A DNA stretch of 64,000 bases from Natronocalculus amylovorans. GTDB taxonomy: Archaea > Halobacteriota > Halobacteria > Halobacteriales > Haloferacaceae. Of the stretch, positions 45,483-54,671 are shown in pieces. The stretch spans positions 248,001 to 312,000 of the forward strand of contig NZ_JAKRVX010000002.1 of the NCBI RefSeq assembly GCF_023638035.1, given 5' to 3'. The notes under the pieces were generated by a model. That model searched no databases and was not told where the DNA came from. It was given only the letters and a program-made list of their open reading frames with translations. Made by a program: the position numbers and the translations under genes. How positions within the stretch are numbered: the stretch's first letter is position 1; each line of letters opens with the position of its first letter.

Positions 45483-46169
45483 TTACTTCCCTCCAACCAG
45501 TGGCGCCGCAGAGTCTTCCCCAACAAGGAGCTGTCGTACATCTTCCAACACGGAGAAGGTCGCAAGCACTGCAACTCGATCGCCAGCTTCTAACGAATCA
45601 TCCTGAAGCGGGATGCCAAGCGGCCCATCCGATTTACCGAAGGCGATGATACGAGAGGCAGCAGGTAGTGCAACCTCACTCAGCGTGTAGCCACGCATGG
45701 GTGACTCGTCTGTGATCGTGATCAAAAGGACCTGAATATTCTGTGCAATATCTGCGATTGCACGAACACTGCCTCCTAAGAGTGCATTTTTTGCACCGAT
45801 CGCACCCAAGCGCTCAGGATAGATTACCTCATCAACTTCATCGGCATACTGCTGGTAGATCTCTTCTCGATAGTCCTCATCAATACGCATCACAGTGCGA
45901 CAGCCGTGATGCTTTGCGATGAGACAGGCTGCAAAGTTTGCGTTCAGATCACCAGTAAGCGCACCGACTGCATCTGCATCTTCGACGCCTGCAACCTCAA
46001 GTACAGCCTCTCGAGAGCCATCACCTTCGACAACCGTGAATCCATCCGATCGAGCAGCATCTGATTTGCTGCTATCTCGCTCAATAATTGTCACCTCATG
46101 GCCTTCTTCCCGGAGTACACGAGCGGTCCGCTGGCCGACACGGCCGGCACCGATGACTATGAACTTCAT
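45483..46169 (-). CDS. trkA: TrkA-type K+ transport regulator (RCK domains)
   Basis: 228 residues. RCK_N with VIGAGRVGQRTARVLREEGHEVTIIERD (NAD site, Asp at the end) and RCK_C with MRGYTLSEVALPAASRI. Cytosolic gating subunit of a Trk-type K+ channel; the TrkH pore is not in the window. Its downstream partner is the RAM protein above; a second RAM gene runs divergently 99 bases upstream. Confidence 0.9.
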   Translation of the reverse strand: MKFIVIGAGRVGQRTARVLREEGHEVTIIERDSSKSDAARSDGFTVVEGDGSREAVLEVAGVEDADAVGALTGDLNANFAACLIAKHHGCRTVMRIDEDYREEIYQQYADEVDEVIYPERLGAIGAKNALLGGSVRAIADIAQNIQVLLITITDESPMRGYTLSEVALPAASRIIAFGKSDGPLGIPLQDDSLEAGDRVAVLATFSVLEDVRQLLVGEDSAAPLVGGK

Positions 46170-46268
46170 GTGCTATGCTATACACACACAAGGGAATAAC
46201 TGTATCCCCAATACCCATTTCGGATTCTGAGACAAACGCTTTTGCCAGCTGGTGTGGTAATCAAAGTC

Positions 46269-46502
46269 ATGGTACACGCATTCATTATGGTCAAGACACA
46301 TGCGGCATCGTCTGCCGACCTTCTTGGGCTCGTGCGTGAGCTCTCACCGGTGACGGAAGCGCATATCGTCGCGGGTGCCTACGACATCATCGTCGAAGTC
46401 GAGTCTGAAGGCGTCTACGAGGTGCTACAAACGGCTGCAAGCGAGATTCAATCTTTTGACGGGGTTGCGGACACAAAAACGTACATCTCACTCGAAGACT
46501 GA
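46269..46502 (+). CDS. Stand-alone RAM domain protein 2
   Basis: 77 residues: VHAFIMVKTHAASSADLLGLVRELSPV and TEAHIVAGAYDIIVEVESEG, again an Lrp/AsnC RAM domain without HTH. It is divergent from trkA and its stop abuts the stop of the E1-alpha gene with no spacer. The start ATG at 46269 matches the family; the TTG at 46242 adds nonconserved residues. Confidence 0.87.
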   Translation: MVHAFIMVKTHAASSADLLGLVRELSPVTEAHIVAGAYDIIVEVESEGVYEVLQTAASEIQSFDGVADTKTYISLED

Positions 46503-47552
46503 TTACGCCAAATCGAGGTCATACGGATCGTGCCGCCCAAGATGTTTCTTGAGCTCACGGCGGCTCTGTTCAAGTTCACTTGTTGGGGTGGCGTATAGAT
46601 GCTCAAACAGCTCGTCAGGTGATGGCCGTTCAATTGCTTCTACAATCTCAATTTCTTCCGAGAGTTCCTGATCTGTCTCGGCTCGGATCTCTTCGATGAG
46701 TTTCTCTGTGAGAATAGTTTCATCTACCAAGAATGATTCATATCGATCGAGTGGGTCTTGCAGTCGCCACTGCGGAAGGTCCGGCTCGTCATCACGATAT
46801 CGACTCGGGTCGTCTGCGGTTGTGTGTGCTCCCTGCCGGTACGTGAGACTCTCGACGAGCACCGGTGACCCATCTTTTGCCGCTGCAAGTGAATCTTCGA
46901 CGGTCTGTTTGACCGCAAGCGGGTCATTACCATCAACCTGGACGCCAGTGATACCATACGCATCGGCTTTTGCTGCGATCGATTTGCTTGCAGTCTGCTC
47001 CGATCGCGGGAGTGAGATTGCCCACCCGTTGTTCTCACAAAAGAACACAACTGGTGCGTCAAAGACACCAGCAAAATTGAGTCCCTCGTGGAAATCACCC
47101 TCGCTCGTTGCCCCATCTCCAAAGCAGACGAGCATGGCTTCATCACTCCCCGCATAGTTCCGTGCCATCCCTGCACCTGCTGCGTGTGGAATCTGCGTTG
47201 CGATTGGCACCGCTTGTGGGAAAACCGGGATATCGTGATCGGAATAGTACTCCGGGTGGCCACGTCTAAATGCGAAAATATCGCTCATTGGGACGCCACG
47301 GGCGATCTGCAGCGCGTTCGATCGATACGTTGGAAAGAGCCAGTCATCATCAGAGAGCGCATGTGCGGCACCAACTTGTGATGCTTCTTGTCCACGGTAC
47401 GGTGGATACCCGCTCATCCAGCCGCGTCGCTGGAGTGCAAGTGCCCGTTCATCAAACCGCCGCGTTCGAACCATGTCCCGGTAGAGCGCAATTGCCTCCT
47501 CCTCGCTGTAGGGGAGGTCATCGCGATTACCGTCACGAATCACACTGTGCAT
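46503..47552 (-). CDS. 2-oxoacid dehydrogenase E1 component, alpha subunit
   Basis: 349 residues. ThDP motif GDGATSEGDFHEGLNFAGVFDAPVVFFCENN at about residues 145-175, substrate contacts PTYRSNALQIARGVPM. Decarboxylates a 2-oxo acid (pyruvate or branched chain) with an E1-beta partner. Unusual as an orphan: no beta subunit, E2 or E3 nearby. Converges stop-to-stop with RAM protein 2. Confidence 0.87.
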   Translation of the reverse strand: MHSVIRDGNRDDLPYSEEEAIALYRDMVRTRRFDERALALQRRGWMSGYPPYRGQEASQVGAAHALSDDDWLFPTYRSNALQIARGVPMSDIFAFRRGHPEYYSDHDIPVFPQAVPIATQIPHAAGAGMARNYAGSDEAMLVCFGDGATSEGDFHEGLNFAGVFDAPVVFFCENNGWAISLPRSEQTASKSIAAKADAYGITGVQVDGNDPLAVKQTVEDSLAAAKDGSPVLVESLTYRQGAHTTADDPSRYRDDEPDLPQWRLQDPLDRYESFLVDETILTEKLIEEIRAETDQELSEEIEIVEAIERPSPDELFEHLYATPTSELEQSRRELKKHLGRHDPYDLDLA

Positions 47553-47646
47553 GCCACGTCATCGAAAGGAACCGTGATAAAATATTCCACATCCTGTGAC
47601 ACACATCAGTCGATACCAAGAAAACCCTACAGCACGTAGATAGTGT

Positions 47647-47964
47647 ATGCTCTCTGTGATTAGTGCGATCCTGTTCATTGGTGTGCTCGCACTCCATACA
47701 GTCATTGCCGCGGTTATGACCCGATTTTTCCGAATCCGGTTAGAGACGACGTGGGGATGGATCTTTTTTACGGTGTTCTTTATTCCGGTTGTACTGCTTA
47801 TTTCTACACTGTTATTTACTGGTGTCTTCCAAATTGGGGTCGATCTTGGGGCTCCGTCAGTCGCTGCTGGTGTCCTCATTGGCCTCCCACTTGCAGTTGG
47901 ATTTACCATCGATGTGCTCTACATCCCTCCACCGGATGAAATTGAACTTCCAGAAAAGGCCTGA
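47647..47964 (+). CDS. Three-helix membrane protein, unknown
   Basis: 105 residues, three hydrophobic helices (about 3-24, 36-62, 70-90) and a short acidic tail PPPDEIELPEKA. Looks like a haloarchaeal conserved membrane protein. Converges with tmk, 15 bases between stops. Function unknown. Confidence 0.68.
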   Translation: MLSVISAILFIGVLALHTVIAAVMTRFFRIRLETTWGWIFFTVFFIPVVLLISTLLFTGVFQIGVDLGAPSVAAGVLIGLPLAVGFTIDVLYIPPPDEIELPEKA

Positions 47965-47979
47965 ATGTCGCTGGAACGA

Positions 47980-48567
47980 TTATGCGTTTACAAACCGTGC
48001 AATCGTTGCTTCGACACGATCGAGAACGACCTCTGGAGGTTCTGTCGTGTCGACACGAACGAATCGATCAGGGTTTGCTTTGAGTAGCCGTTCATAGTTT
48101 TCTTGGACCTTCGAGAGATATGCAACCTGTTCGAACTTATTTGTCGAGCCACTCCGTGCGGCGGCAAGCTCTGGATCAACATCAAGATAGAGCGTCAGAT
48201 CAGGCTCGCGGGAAAATGCTCTATGAATACCCTGGATATACTCAAGCGGCCTCACGAGTTCGCTGTCTTCGAGTGTCGCTGCTTGATATGCAAATCGGGA
48301 GTCGGAGAACCGATCGGAGATAACCATTCGATCGTCCGCCAAGGCAGGCCGAACGACACGAGAGAGATGGTCTGCGTGATCTGCGGTATAGAGGAATAGT
48401 TCCGCAAGCGAATCCGCGTCATCATTGTTGATCGAGCGGTAGACCGCATCACCGTACCACGAATCAGTCGGTTCGCGAGTAAACACTGCATCCGGGTACG
48501 TATCCTGTAATGCCTCCCAAACAGTTGTTTTTCCGCTCCCATCGAGACCTTCGAGCGTGATGAGCAT
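47980..48567 (-). CDS. tmk: Thymidylate kinase
   Basis: 195 residues. P-loop [11 protein letters not shown] at residues 5-15, DR(Y/F) motif [31 protein letters not shown]. Phosphorylates dTMP to dTDP. The ATG at 48567 is the family start; the first 14 residues from 48609 are extraneous. Divergent from the NAD-binding gene, 105 bases between starts. Confidence 0.93.
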   Translation of the reverse strand: MLITLEGLDGSGKTTVWEALQDTYPDAVFTREPTDSWYGDAVYRSINNDDADSLAELFLYTADHADHLSRVVRPALADDRMVISDRFSDSRFAYQAATLEDSELVRPLEYIQGIHRAFSREPDLTLYLDVDPELAAARSGSTNKFEQVAYLSKVQENYERLLKANPDRFVRVDTTEPPEVVLDRVEATIARFVNA

Positions 48568-48672
48568 ATACAGGTAGACCCGACGGGAATCAATGAACCC
48601 TCCGATCATTTTTGCGCCGGTGTTGGTCAGTTAGACGGTACTTTTAGGTCTATTCCGTCCGACAATACGGGT

Positions 48673-49575
48673 ATGAAGGTACTGGTAGCCGGTGGGAGCG
48701 GGTTTATTGGGACGCATCTGTCACGTGAACTGCTCGATCGGGATCATGATGTAACTGTGTTGGCTCGATCGCCGGATGAGACAGAACTTCCGTCTGGTGT
48801 CAACACTGCAGTTGGTGATGTATCGGCCTACGACTCGATCGTCGAGGCTGTTGCGGGGCACGATGTTGTCGTAAATCTCGTTGCACTCTCGCCGTTGTTC
48901 GAGCCCAAAGATGGCAACAAGATGCACGATGAGGTGCACAGACATGGCACCGAAAACCTTGTCAAGGCCGCCGAGGAGGGCGGTGTATCAAAATTTGTCC
49001 AGATGAGCGCGTTGGGTGCTGATCCAAACGGAGAGACCGCATATATTCGCGCAAAAGGACAGGCAGAAGAGCACGTAACTAACTCTTCGCTTGACTGGGT
49101 TATTTTCCGTCCGTCGGTCGTCTTTGGCGAAGGCGGCGAGTTTGTCTACTTTACAAAGAAACTCAAAGGAATGTTTGCACCAGGGGTGCCACTCTACCCG
49201 CTCCCGGGGGGTGGCAAAACACGCTTCCAGCCGATCTGGGTTGGTGACCTCGTCCCAATGCTTGCAGACGCAGTCGATGAAAATGAGCACGTAGGACAAA
49301 CATACGAGGTTGGAGGGCCGGAAGTACTCACCCTTCGACAGATTACGGATATGGTGTATGAGTCCGAAGGCAAGAGCGTTTCAATTGTCCCGCTGCCGAT
49401 GGCCATGGCCGGAATTGGTCTCACCGTCTTAGGAGCCGTTCCAGGGTTCCCAATGGGGAAAGATCAGTACCGATCGTTACAGTTCGATAATACAACAACG
49501 ACAAATGAAGTTTCGTCATTCGACATGTCAGCGTCAGCACTGACTTCATTTGCGTCATATCTCGGCCTCGAATAG
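48673..49575 (+). CDS. NDUFA9-like NAD(P)-binding protein (extended SDR)
   Basis: 300 residues. Rossmann GGSGFIGTHLSREL, VVNLVALSPLFEPK, and YIRAKGQAEEHVTN (Tyr-x3-Lys equivalent reads RAKGQ) place it in the atypical SDR a5/NDUFA9 subgroup, where catalytic Tyr is absent. Alternatively an NAD-dependent epimerase relative. Function unknown. Confidence 0.85.
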   Translation: MKVLVAGGSGFIGTHLSRELLDRDHDVTVLARSPDETELPSGVNTAVGDVSAYDSIVEAVAGHDVVVNLVALSPLFEPKDGNKMHDEVHRHGTENLVKAAEEGGVSKFVQMSALGADPNGETAYIRAKGQAEEHVTNSSLDWVIFRPSVVFGEGGEFVYFTKKLKGMFAPGVPLYPLPGGGKTRFQPIWVGDLVPMLADAVDENEHVGQTYEVGGPEVLTLRQITDMVYESEGKSVSIVPLPMAMAGIGLTVLGAVPGFPMGKDQYRSLQFDNTTTTNEVSSFDMSASALTSFASYLGLE

Positions 49576-49741
49576 AAGACAACTATTTTACACAACACCG
49601 GAGTTTATATACTAAATTTAGCGGGCGTGATTGCCGGTTAATACGGCTCAGATCGTGTTTAAGCAGTCATTAATACTGTACTCATGGCTTGCGTAAGCGG
49701 TGATTACTGCTGACACCGGCGAAACCCGCCTCATCACAAGG

Positions 49742-49748
49742 TTTATAT
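49742..49748 (+). promoter_or_regulatory. TATA box of cetZ
   Basis: TTTATAT, about 27 bases before 49772. The mRNA would have either a 20-base leader with a GAGGGG ribosome-binding site or open with the 7-codon frame. The intervening 166 bases upstream to the NAD-binding gene hold nothing else that I can see. Confidence 0.5.
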
Positions 49749-49773
49749 CCGTTTTGCTACTGTTTTCTCTTCA

Positions 49774-49797
49774 ATGACGAGGGGACACGAAAAATGA
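49774..49797 (+). CDS. Short leader reading frame overlapping cetZ start
   Basis: ATG ACG AGG GGA CAC GAA AAA TGA encodes MTRGHEK; its TGA overlaps the cetZ ATG as ATGA. The TATA-like TTTATAT (49742-49748) predicts a start near 49771-49774, so a leaderless mRNA would begin at this ATG. The alternative is a Shine-Dalgarno-like GAGGGG (49779-49784) driving cetZ directly. Confidence 0.3.
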   Translation: MTRGHEK

Positions 49798-50972
49798 AGC
49801 TTGCAATGATCGGCTTCGGTCAAGCAGGGGGGAAGATCGTTGACAAATTCGTCGAGTACGATGCCCAAACAGGGTCACAGATCGTCCGTGCGGCGGTTGC
49901 AGTTAATTCTGCAAAAGCCGACCTGATGGGACTCACAAACATCCCAAAAGATCAGCGCGTGCTCATCGGGCAGTCGCGCGTGAAAGGACACGGTGTTGGT
50001 GCCGACAACGAACTCGGTGCTGAGATCGCTGAAGAGGACATTGACGAAGTTCAAGGCGCGATCGATGGAATTCCTGTACACGAAGTCGATGCCTTCCTTG
50101 TGTGTGCTGGACTCGGTGGCGGAACCGGATCCGGTGGCGCACCAGTGCTTGCAAAGCATCTCAAACGAATCTACACAGAACCAGTCTACGGGCTTGGTGT
50201 CCTTCCGGGCAGCGACGAAGGTGGGATCTACACACTGAATGCGGCACGATCGTTCCAGACGTTCGTTCGGGAGGTAGACAACCTCCTTGTGTTCGATAAC
50301 GACTCGTGGCGCAAAACGGGCGAATCGGTACAGGGTGGCTATGACGAAATCAACGAAGAGATTGTCAAGCGCTTCGGTATCCTCTTCGGTGCTGGTGAGG
50401 TTCAAGCCGGCCAAGAGATCGCAGAAAGTGTCGTTGACTCTTCTGAGATCATCAACACACTCGCCGGCGGCGGCGTGTCGACGGTCGGGTATGCCGAAGA
50501 AGAGGTTGAAGAGCAGTCCTCTGGTGGCCTTCTTTCACGGCTCCGTGGCGGGGGCGAAGAAGATGACCTCGACACAGCACATACAACAAACCGGATTACA
50601 AGTTTGGTTCGCAAGGCAGCACTTGGGCGGCTAACACTTCCATGTGAGATTGAAGGCGCTGAACGTGCCCTGCTCGTAATGGCAGGTCCATCACAATACC
50701 TGAACCGAAAAGGGATAGAGCGCGGCCGCAAATGGCTCGAAGAACAGACAGGTAGTATGGAGGTTCGGGGTGGGGATTACCCGCTCAAAGGTCGTGGGAT
50801 CGTTGCAAGTGTAATCTTGCTTTCCGGAGTGACGAACGTTCCGCGAATCAAAGAGCTACAACAGGTTGCAATCGAGGCACAAGATAACCTCGAAGATATC
50901 CGATCGCAAAGCGAGACGAATCTACACGAACTTGTTAACGACGACGAAGACGAGCTGGAATCGCTATTCTAG
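49794..50972 (+). CDS. cetZ: CetZ, tubulin/FtsZ-superfamily cell-shape GTPase
   Basis: 392 residues. N-terminal GTPase: MKLAMIGFGQAGGKIVDKF, the tubulin signature GLGGGTGSGGAP at about residue 105, GVLPGSDEGGIYTLNA. The C-terminal half lacks FtsZ-specific stretches and has the CetZ-typical order. In Haloferax CetZ proteins control rod formation and motility; the role here is inferred. Downstream are cofC and cofG on the same strand, 80 bases away. Confidence 0.92.
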   Translation: MKLAMIGFGQAGGKIVDKFVEYDAQTGSQIVRAAVAVNSAKADLMGLTNIPKDQRVLIGQSRVKGHGVGADNELGAEIAEEDIDEVQGAIDGIPVHEVDAFLVCAGLGGGTGSGGAPVLAKHLKRIYTEPVYGLGVLPGSDEGGIYTLNAARSFQTFVREVDNLLVFDNDSWRKTGESVQGGYDEINEEIVKRFGILFGAGEVQAGQEIAESVVDSSEIINTLAGGGVSTVGYAEEEVEEQSSGGLLSRLRGGGEEDDLDTAHTTNRITSLVRKAALGRLTLPCEIEGAERALLVMAGPSQYLNRKGIERGRKWLEEQTGSMEVRGGDYPLKGRGIVASVILLSGVTNVPRIKELQQVAIEAQDNLEDIRSQSETNLHELVNDDEDELESLF

Positions 50973-51052
50973 CTCCGATTCGAAACAATATCGGGGATCA
51001 TTTTTGTGAGAAATCGGAGGTCTCAATAGCGTTAGCCACGGACAACGTATCG

Positions 51053-51688
51053 ATGGAGATACTCATCCCGTTTGATAACAGAGAGCCGAAGACACGGCTC
51101 TCTCCGGTACTCAATCGAGATGAGAGACAACAGTTCGCGGATGCGATGCTCTCTGATGTCCTATCTGCGATCAAGGAAACCAATCATACACCACACCTGC
51201 TTGTGACAACACCAACCGACCGGAGTGAGAAGGTAACTGTCGACGATCGATCACTAACAGCTGCGGTCAACAAGTTTCTCTCGACTACGAAACTGCCGGT
51301 TGCGATTTTGATGAGCGATCTGCCACTATGTACGCCAGCCGTAATTGAACGACTCTTTTCGTATGAGACGCCGATCACGATTGCGCCGGGGCTTGGTGGA
51401 GGGACCAATGCGTTGGTGATCCGAGATAGATCGTTTTCGGTTGATTACCACGGCTACTCGTACAGAGACCACTGCCAGCATGCTGCGTCGAACTCGCTCG
51501 CGGTCTCTGAGTGTGATTCACGACGGTTAGCAACAGATGTGGATGAGCCAACTGACCTCAGAGAAGTGGTATTGCACAGCGATGGTGCAGCGGCAACGTG
51601 GCTTCGTACGAACGGTTTCTCGCTGAATATCGAACAGAAAAGTGGGAGAGTCAGTGTCAAAAGAGACGAAAACAACAACAGAGAGTGA
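51053..51688 (+). CDS. cofC: 2-phospho-L-lactate guanylyltransferase (CofC)
   Basis: 211 residues. IPFDNREPKTRLSPVLNRDERQQFADAMLSDV (nucleotide site), LMSDLPLCTP and GLGGGTNALVIRD are characteristic. Makes lactyl-2-diphospho-5'-guanosine, the side-chain donor for cofactor F420 (phosphoenolpyruvate is the substrate in some groups). Followed by cofG after 34 bases, or with overlap if cofG uses an upstream start. Confidence 0.92.
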   Translation: MEILIPFDNREPKTRLSPVLNRDERQQFADAMLSDVLSAIKETNHTPHLLVTTPTDRSEKVTVDDRSLTAAVNKFLSTTKLPVAILMSDLPLCTPAVIERLFSYETPITIAPGLGGGTNALVIRDRSFSVDYHGYSYRDHCQHAASNSLAVSECDSRRLATDVDEPTDLREVVLHSDGAAATWLRTNGFSLNIEQKSGRVSVKRDENNNRE

Positions 51689-51722
51689 TAGGTTTTTGGC
51701 TGTTCGGCGGAGAGACCGTGAT

Positions 51723-52883
51723 ATGGACCGATCGGAGATCGAATCACAGCTTGGATTGTCTATTCCAGACCGTGAACTCGATCGCCTCCTTGCAGTTCGC
51801 CCTCGTGATGTTGCAGCCGCATCCTCGCTCACATTTGCTCGGAACGTATTTTTACCGCTCACAACGGCCTGTAAGTACACCTGTACCTACTGTACGTTCT
51901 ATGATGTCCCCGGACAAGCGTCACTGATGACTCCCGAAGAGATACGTGAAACGGTCCGAGTTGGTGCGGATGCAGGCTGCACCGAGGCGCTGTTTACGTT
52001 TGGTGACAAGCCGGACGAGCGATACACAGAGATTCACGACCAACTTACTGACTGGGGGTACGATTCGATCATCGACTATCTATATGACGCGTGTTTGATT
52101 GCGCTTGATGAAGGGTTACTCCCGCATTCGAACCCCGGTGACCTCACAGAGGCGGAGTTCACACAGCTCAAAGAGGTAAACGCATCCATGGGCGTGATGT
52201 TGGAAACAACTGCGGATGTTGATGCACATGCCGGCAATAGACGCAAAACACCACAACAGCGCCTTCATACGATTCAGGCAGCAGGGAGACAGGCCGTTCC
52301 GTTTACAACCGGGATACTAGTTGGAATTGGCGAGACATGGCGCGATCGGGCACTGAGCCTTGCAGCGATTGCAGCGTTACATGAGGCCTATGGTCACATT
52401 CAGGAGGTAATCATCCAGAACGTGGTCCCGAACGATCGATCGAGTTTTGAACAGCCATCAGTTGAGACCATGCGGCGAGTGGTTGCAATGGCCCGTGCAG
52501 CACTTCCTGCGGATGTGTCGGTGCAAGTGCCGCCAAATCTCTCGCCAACAGCATCGTTGCTTGACTGTGGGGTTGATGATCTTGGTGGAGTCTCACCAAT
52601 TACAGATGACTACATTAATCCGGAGTACAAATGGCCCGCATTAACGGAACTAACCTCACTTGCAGATACCGCAGGCGTCCCTCTACACGAGCGGCTGCCG
52701 GTCTACAACCGGTTTCTCCCGGCACAGTTCCGTCGTGACGAGTTCTCGACTGTATCTGCACCTGCGGGCGGAGCCGAAGCGTGGCTTTCCGCAACGATTA
52801 GGCGTGCAATATCCGCTTCAACAGTCCATGGGGAGCGTTTTCGAAAGGTTGCCCAGCGTGATGGGCCTGTACCAACCTATTAA
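51723..52883 (+). CDS. cofG: FO synthase subunit 1, CofG (radical SAM)
   Basis: 386 residues from the ATG at 51723. Radical SAM Cys 50, 54 and 57 in ACKYTCTYCTFYD. With CofH it joins tyrosine and 5-amino-6-ribitylamino-uracil into the deazaflavin FO, chromophore of F420. An upstream start at 51642 lies inside cofC, and the extra residues are not conserved in style. Confidence 0.92.
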   Translation: MDRSEIESQLGLSIPDRELDRLLAVRPRDVAAASSLTFARNVFLPLTTACKYTCTYCTFYDVPGQASLMTPEEIRETVRVGADAGCTEALFTFGDKPDERYTEIHDQLTDWGYDSIIDYLYDACLIALDEGLLPHSNPGDLTEAEFTQLKEVNASMGVMLETTADVDAHAGNRRKTPQQRLHTIQAAGRQAVPFTTGILVGIGETWRDRALSLAAIAALHEAYGHIQEVIIQNVVPNDRSSFEQPSVETMRRVVAMARAALPADVSVQVPPNLSPTASLLDCGVDDLGGVSPITDDYINPEYKWPALTELTSLADTAGVPLHERLPVYNRFLPAQFRRDEFSTVSAPAGGAEAWLSATIRRAISASTVHGERFRKVAQRDGPVPTY

Positions 52884-52937
52884 ATAGCCGCAAAATCAGT
52901 AGCCGTCGGCACCTTTTTGCCAGTATAGTCATATAAA

Positions 52938-53810
52938 ATGGACAGTACTATGGATCCAGTCGTACTTCAACTCGGTGTCGAGTCGATAAATGTCGGAGAC
53001 ATTCTGCAACGGACAGTTGCATTCTTTGTTGGGCTCTTTGCAGTCTTACTTGTTGGGCGGCTGTTGTTCGTCCCGCTTGTCCTCAAAGGGTTAGAGAACA
53101 GAGATTTTGACAAAGCAGTACAAAGTCTCGGCGAAAGTGTCACAGGGGGGATTGTGTGGTTCGCGGCAATTGCAGTCGCATTTACACTGGGTGGGTTCGG
53201 TGCCTTCTTAGGTGCATTTGCGACGCTTGGTGGTGCGCTTGCACTGGCGATTGGATTCGCTGCACAGGACCTAATTGGGAATTTCGTTGCTGGTGTCTTT
53301 ATTCTGAAAGACAAACCGTTCGAGGTCGGCGACTGGATCGAGTGGGACGGCCAGAGCGGCCGTGTCGAAGACATTGATCTACGTGTCTCACGTGTCAGAA
53401 CGTTCGACAATGAACAGATCACGGTTCCGAATGGTGACCTCGCAAACAATGCTGTTAAAAACCCAGTTGCGTACAATACGCTCCGACAGAAGTTCGTCTT
53501 CGGAATTGGGTACGACGACGATATCAACGCAGCAACAGAATACATCACCGAAGAAGCAGAGAACCACCCGGACATTCTGGAGGATCCTGCACCATCCGTT
53601 CGATTGGTTGAACTTGGTGACTCCGATGTTGGGCTTCAGTCACGTTTCTGGATCGAAGACCCAGACCGTGGTGACTTCGTGCGAGTTCGCTCTGAGTACA
53701 TTCAGGCAGTTAAAGAGCGCTTCGACGAGGAAGGCATCGACATCCCGTACGTCCACCGGACGCTTACTGGCGAAGTCGAAGTAATCGAGTCGATCGCACA
53801 AGAAGCGTAA
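52938..53810 (+). CDS. MscS-family mechanosensitive channel
   Basis: 290 residues. Three membrane helices in the first 120 residues; the pore helix is FGAFLGAFATLGGALALAIGFAAQDLIGNFVAG, then the beta domain EVGDWIEWDGQSGRVEDIDLRVSRVRTFDNEQITVPNGDLANNAV. Releases solute on osmotic downshift. Follows cofG by 54 bases on the same strand. Confidence 0.93.
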   Translation: MDSTMDPVVLQLGVESINVGDILQRTVAFFVGLFAVLLVGRLLFVPLVLKGLENRDFDKAVQSLGESVTGGIVWFAAIAVAFTLGGFGAFLGAFATLGGALALAIGFAAQDLIGNFVAGVFILKDKPFEVGDWIEWDGQSGRVEDIDLRVSRVRTFDNEQITVPNGDLANNAVKNPVAYNTLRQKFVFGIGYDDDINAATEYITEEAENHPDILEDPAPSVRLVELGDSDVGLQSRFWIEDPDRGDFVRVRSEYIQAVKERFDEEGIDIPYVHRTLTGEVEVIESIAQEA

Positions 53811-53957
53811 GCGCACGATCGATCGAAATCGAACCGTTACGATCGGAAAATAACTCATTTTATACGGCAACAGCTGTGTTGGAGTCTGCATTCGTGAGTA
53901 GGCTATAGAATCCCACAGAGCACACAGCACGGTTCGGCACCCATTTCTCGCGCTTAG

Positions 53958-54671
53958 TTAATCCTCGTCGACGATGAACTGCGAGGCGATGTCTAAGACA
54001 TCCGATTTTGATAGTGCCGGATCAAATGCCGCTGGGAATGGGGCCTCTTGATCAAGCACCCGAAGGAATGAGGCGTGTCGTGCTTCGACACTGTGAATGC
54101 TGAGCGCTGGTGGGACGAGATCCTCGTTCTCGATGAAGGGTGCCGCGCCAGCGTACGCAGAGACACCGGTGTCTTCGAGCGCGATTGCGGTGGCAATGAA
54201 CTCGTCAGGCTCCTCAACGGTACTTCCAAAGTCGAACTCGGGTTCGTCAACGGGATCGCCGTCGAGTTCCTCGACTACTGCGCCAAGCACCTCGAAGTGG
54301 ATCTCTTCGTGATCCCGAATCGTCCCCAGGTAGTCGTACACGTTGTCCGTGATCGGATCGCCAAAGTCACTGAGTACGTCGGAGTCCGTTAGTTCATCTT
54401 CGCTGATGTTGTCCAATCCCTGTTCGTAGAATCGGAATTCGAGTGCCTCCAACGTCCGAGCAAAATTGAGAATCTCGATATCGTCCTCAAACTCGTTTTC
54501 GATCATCTCCGGTGCCTCGTCATACTCATCGTCGTCTGCAGCAGCTGGTGCTGCGAATGCCCCACCGAGAGCAAGTACGCCGAGTGCCCCTGCAGATCCG
54601 GCCAGAACCTGCCTTCGGGTGTTGTACAACGGTTGCGTCGATCGGTCAGGATCGTTATCGTCTGGTAACAT
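53958..54671 (-). CDS. Tat-exported ferritin-like domain protein
   Basis: 237 residues. Tat signal with RRQVLAGSAGALGVLALGGAF and an Ala-Ala cleavage area, then a four-helix bundle with the metal pairs ARTLEALEF (E) ... RDHEEIHFEVL (E-x2-H) and ALEDTGVSAY (E) ... SVEARHASFL (E-x2-H). Such proteins bind a di-iron centre outside the cell; whether it stores iron, detoxifies peroxide or does something else is unknown. Upstream lies the AT-rich gap. Confidence 0.85.
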   Translation of the reverse strand: MLPDDNDPDRSTQPLYNTRRQVLAGSAGALGVLALGGAFAAPAAADDDEYDEAPEMIENEFEDDIEILNFARTLEALEFRFYEQGLDNISEDELTDSDVLSDFGDPITDNVYDYLGTIRDHEEIHFEVLGAVVEELDGDPVDEPEFDFGSTVEEPDEFIATAIALEDTGVSAYAGAAPFIENEDLVPPALSIHSVEARHASFLRVLDQEAPFPAAFDPALSKSDVLDIASQFIVDED

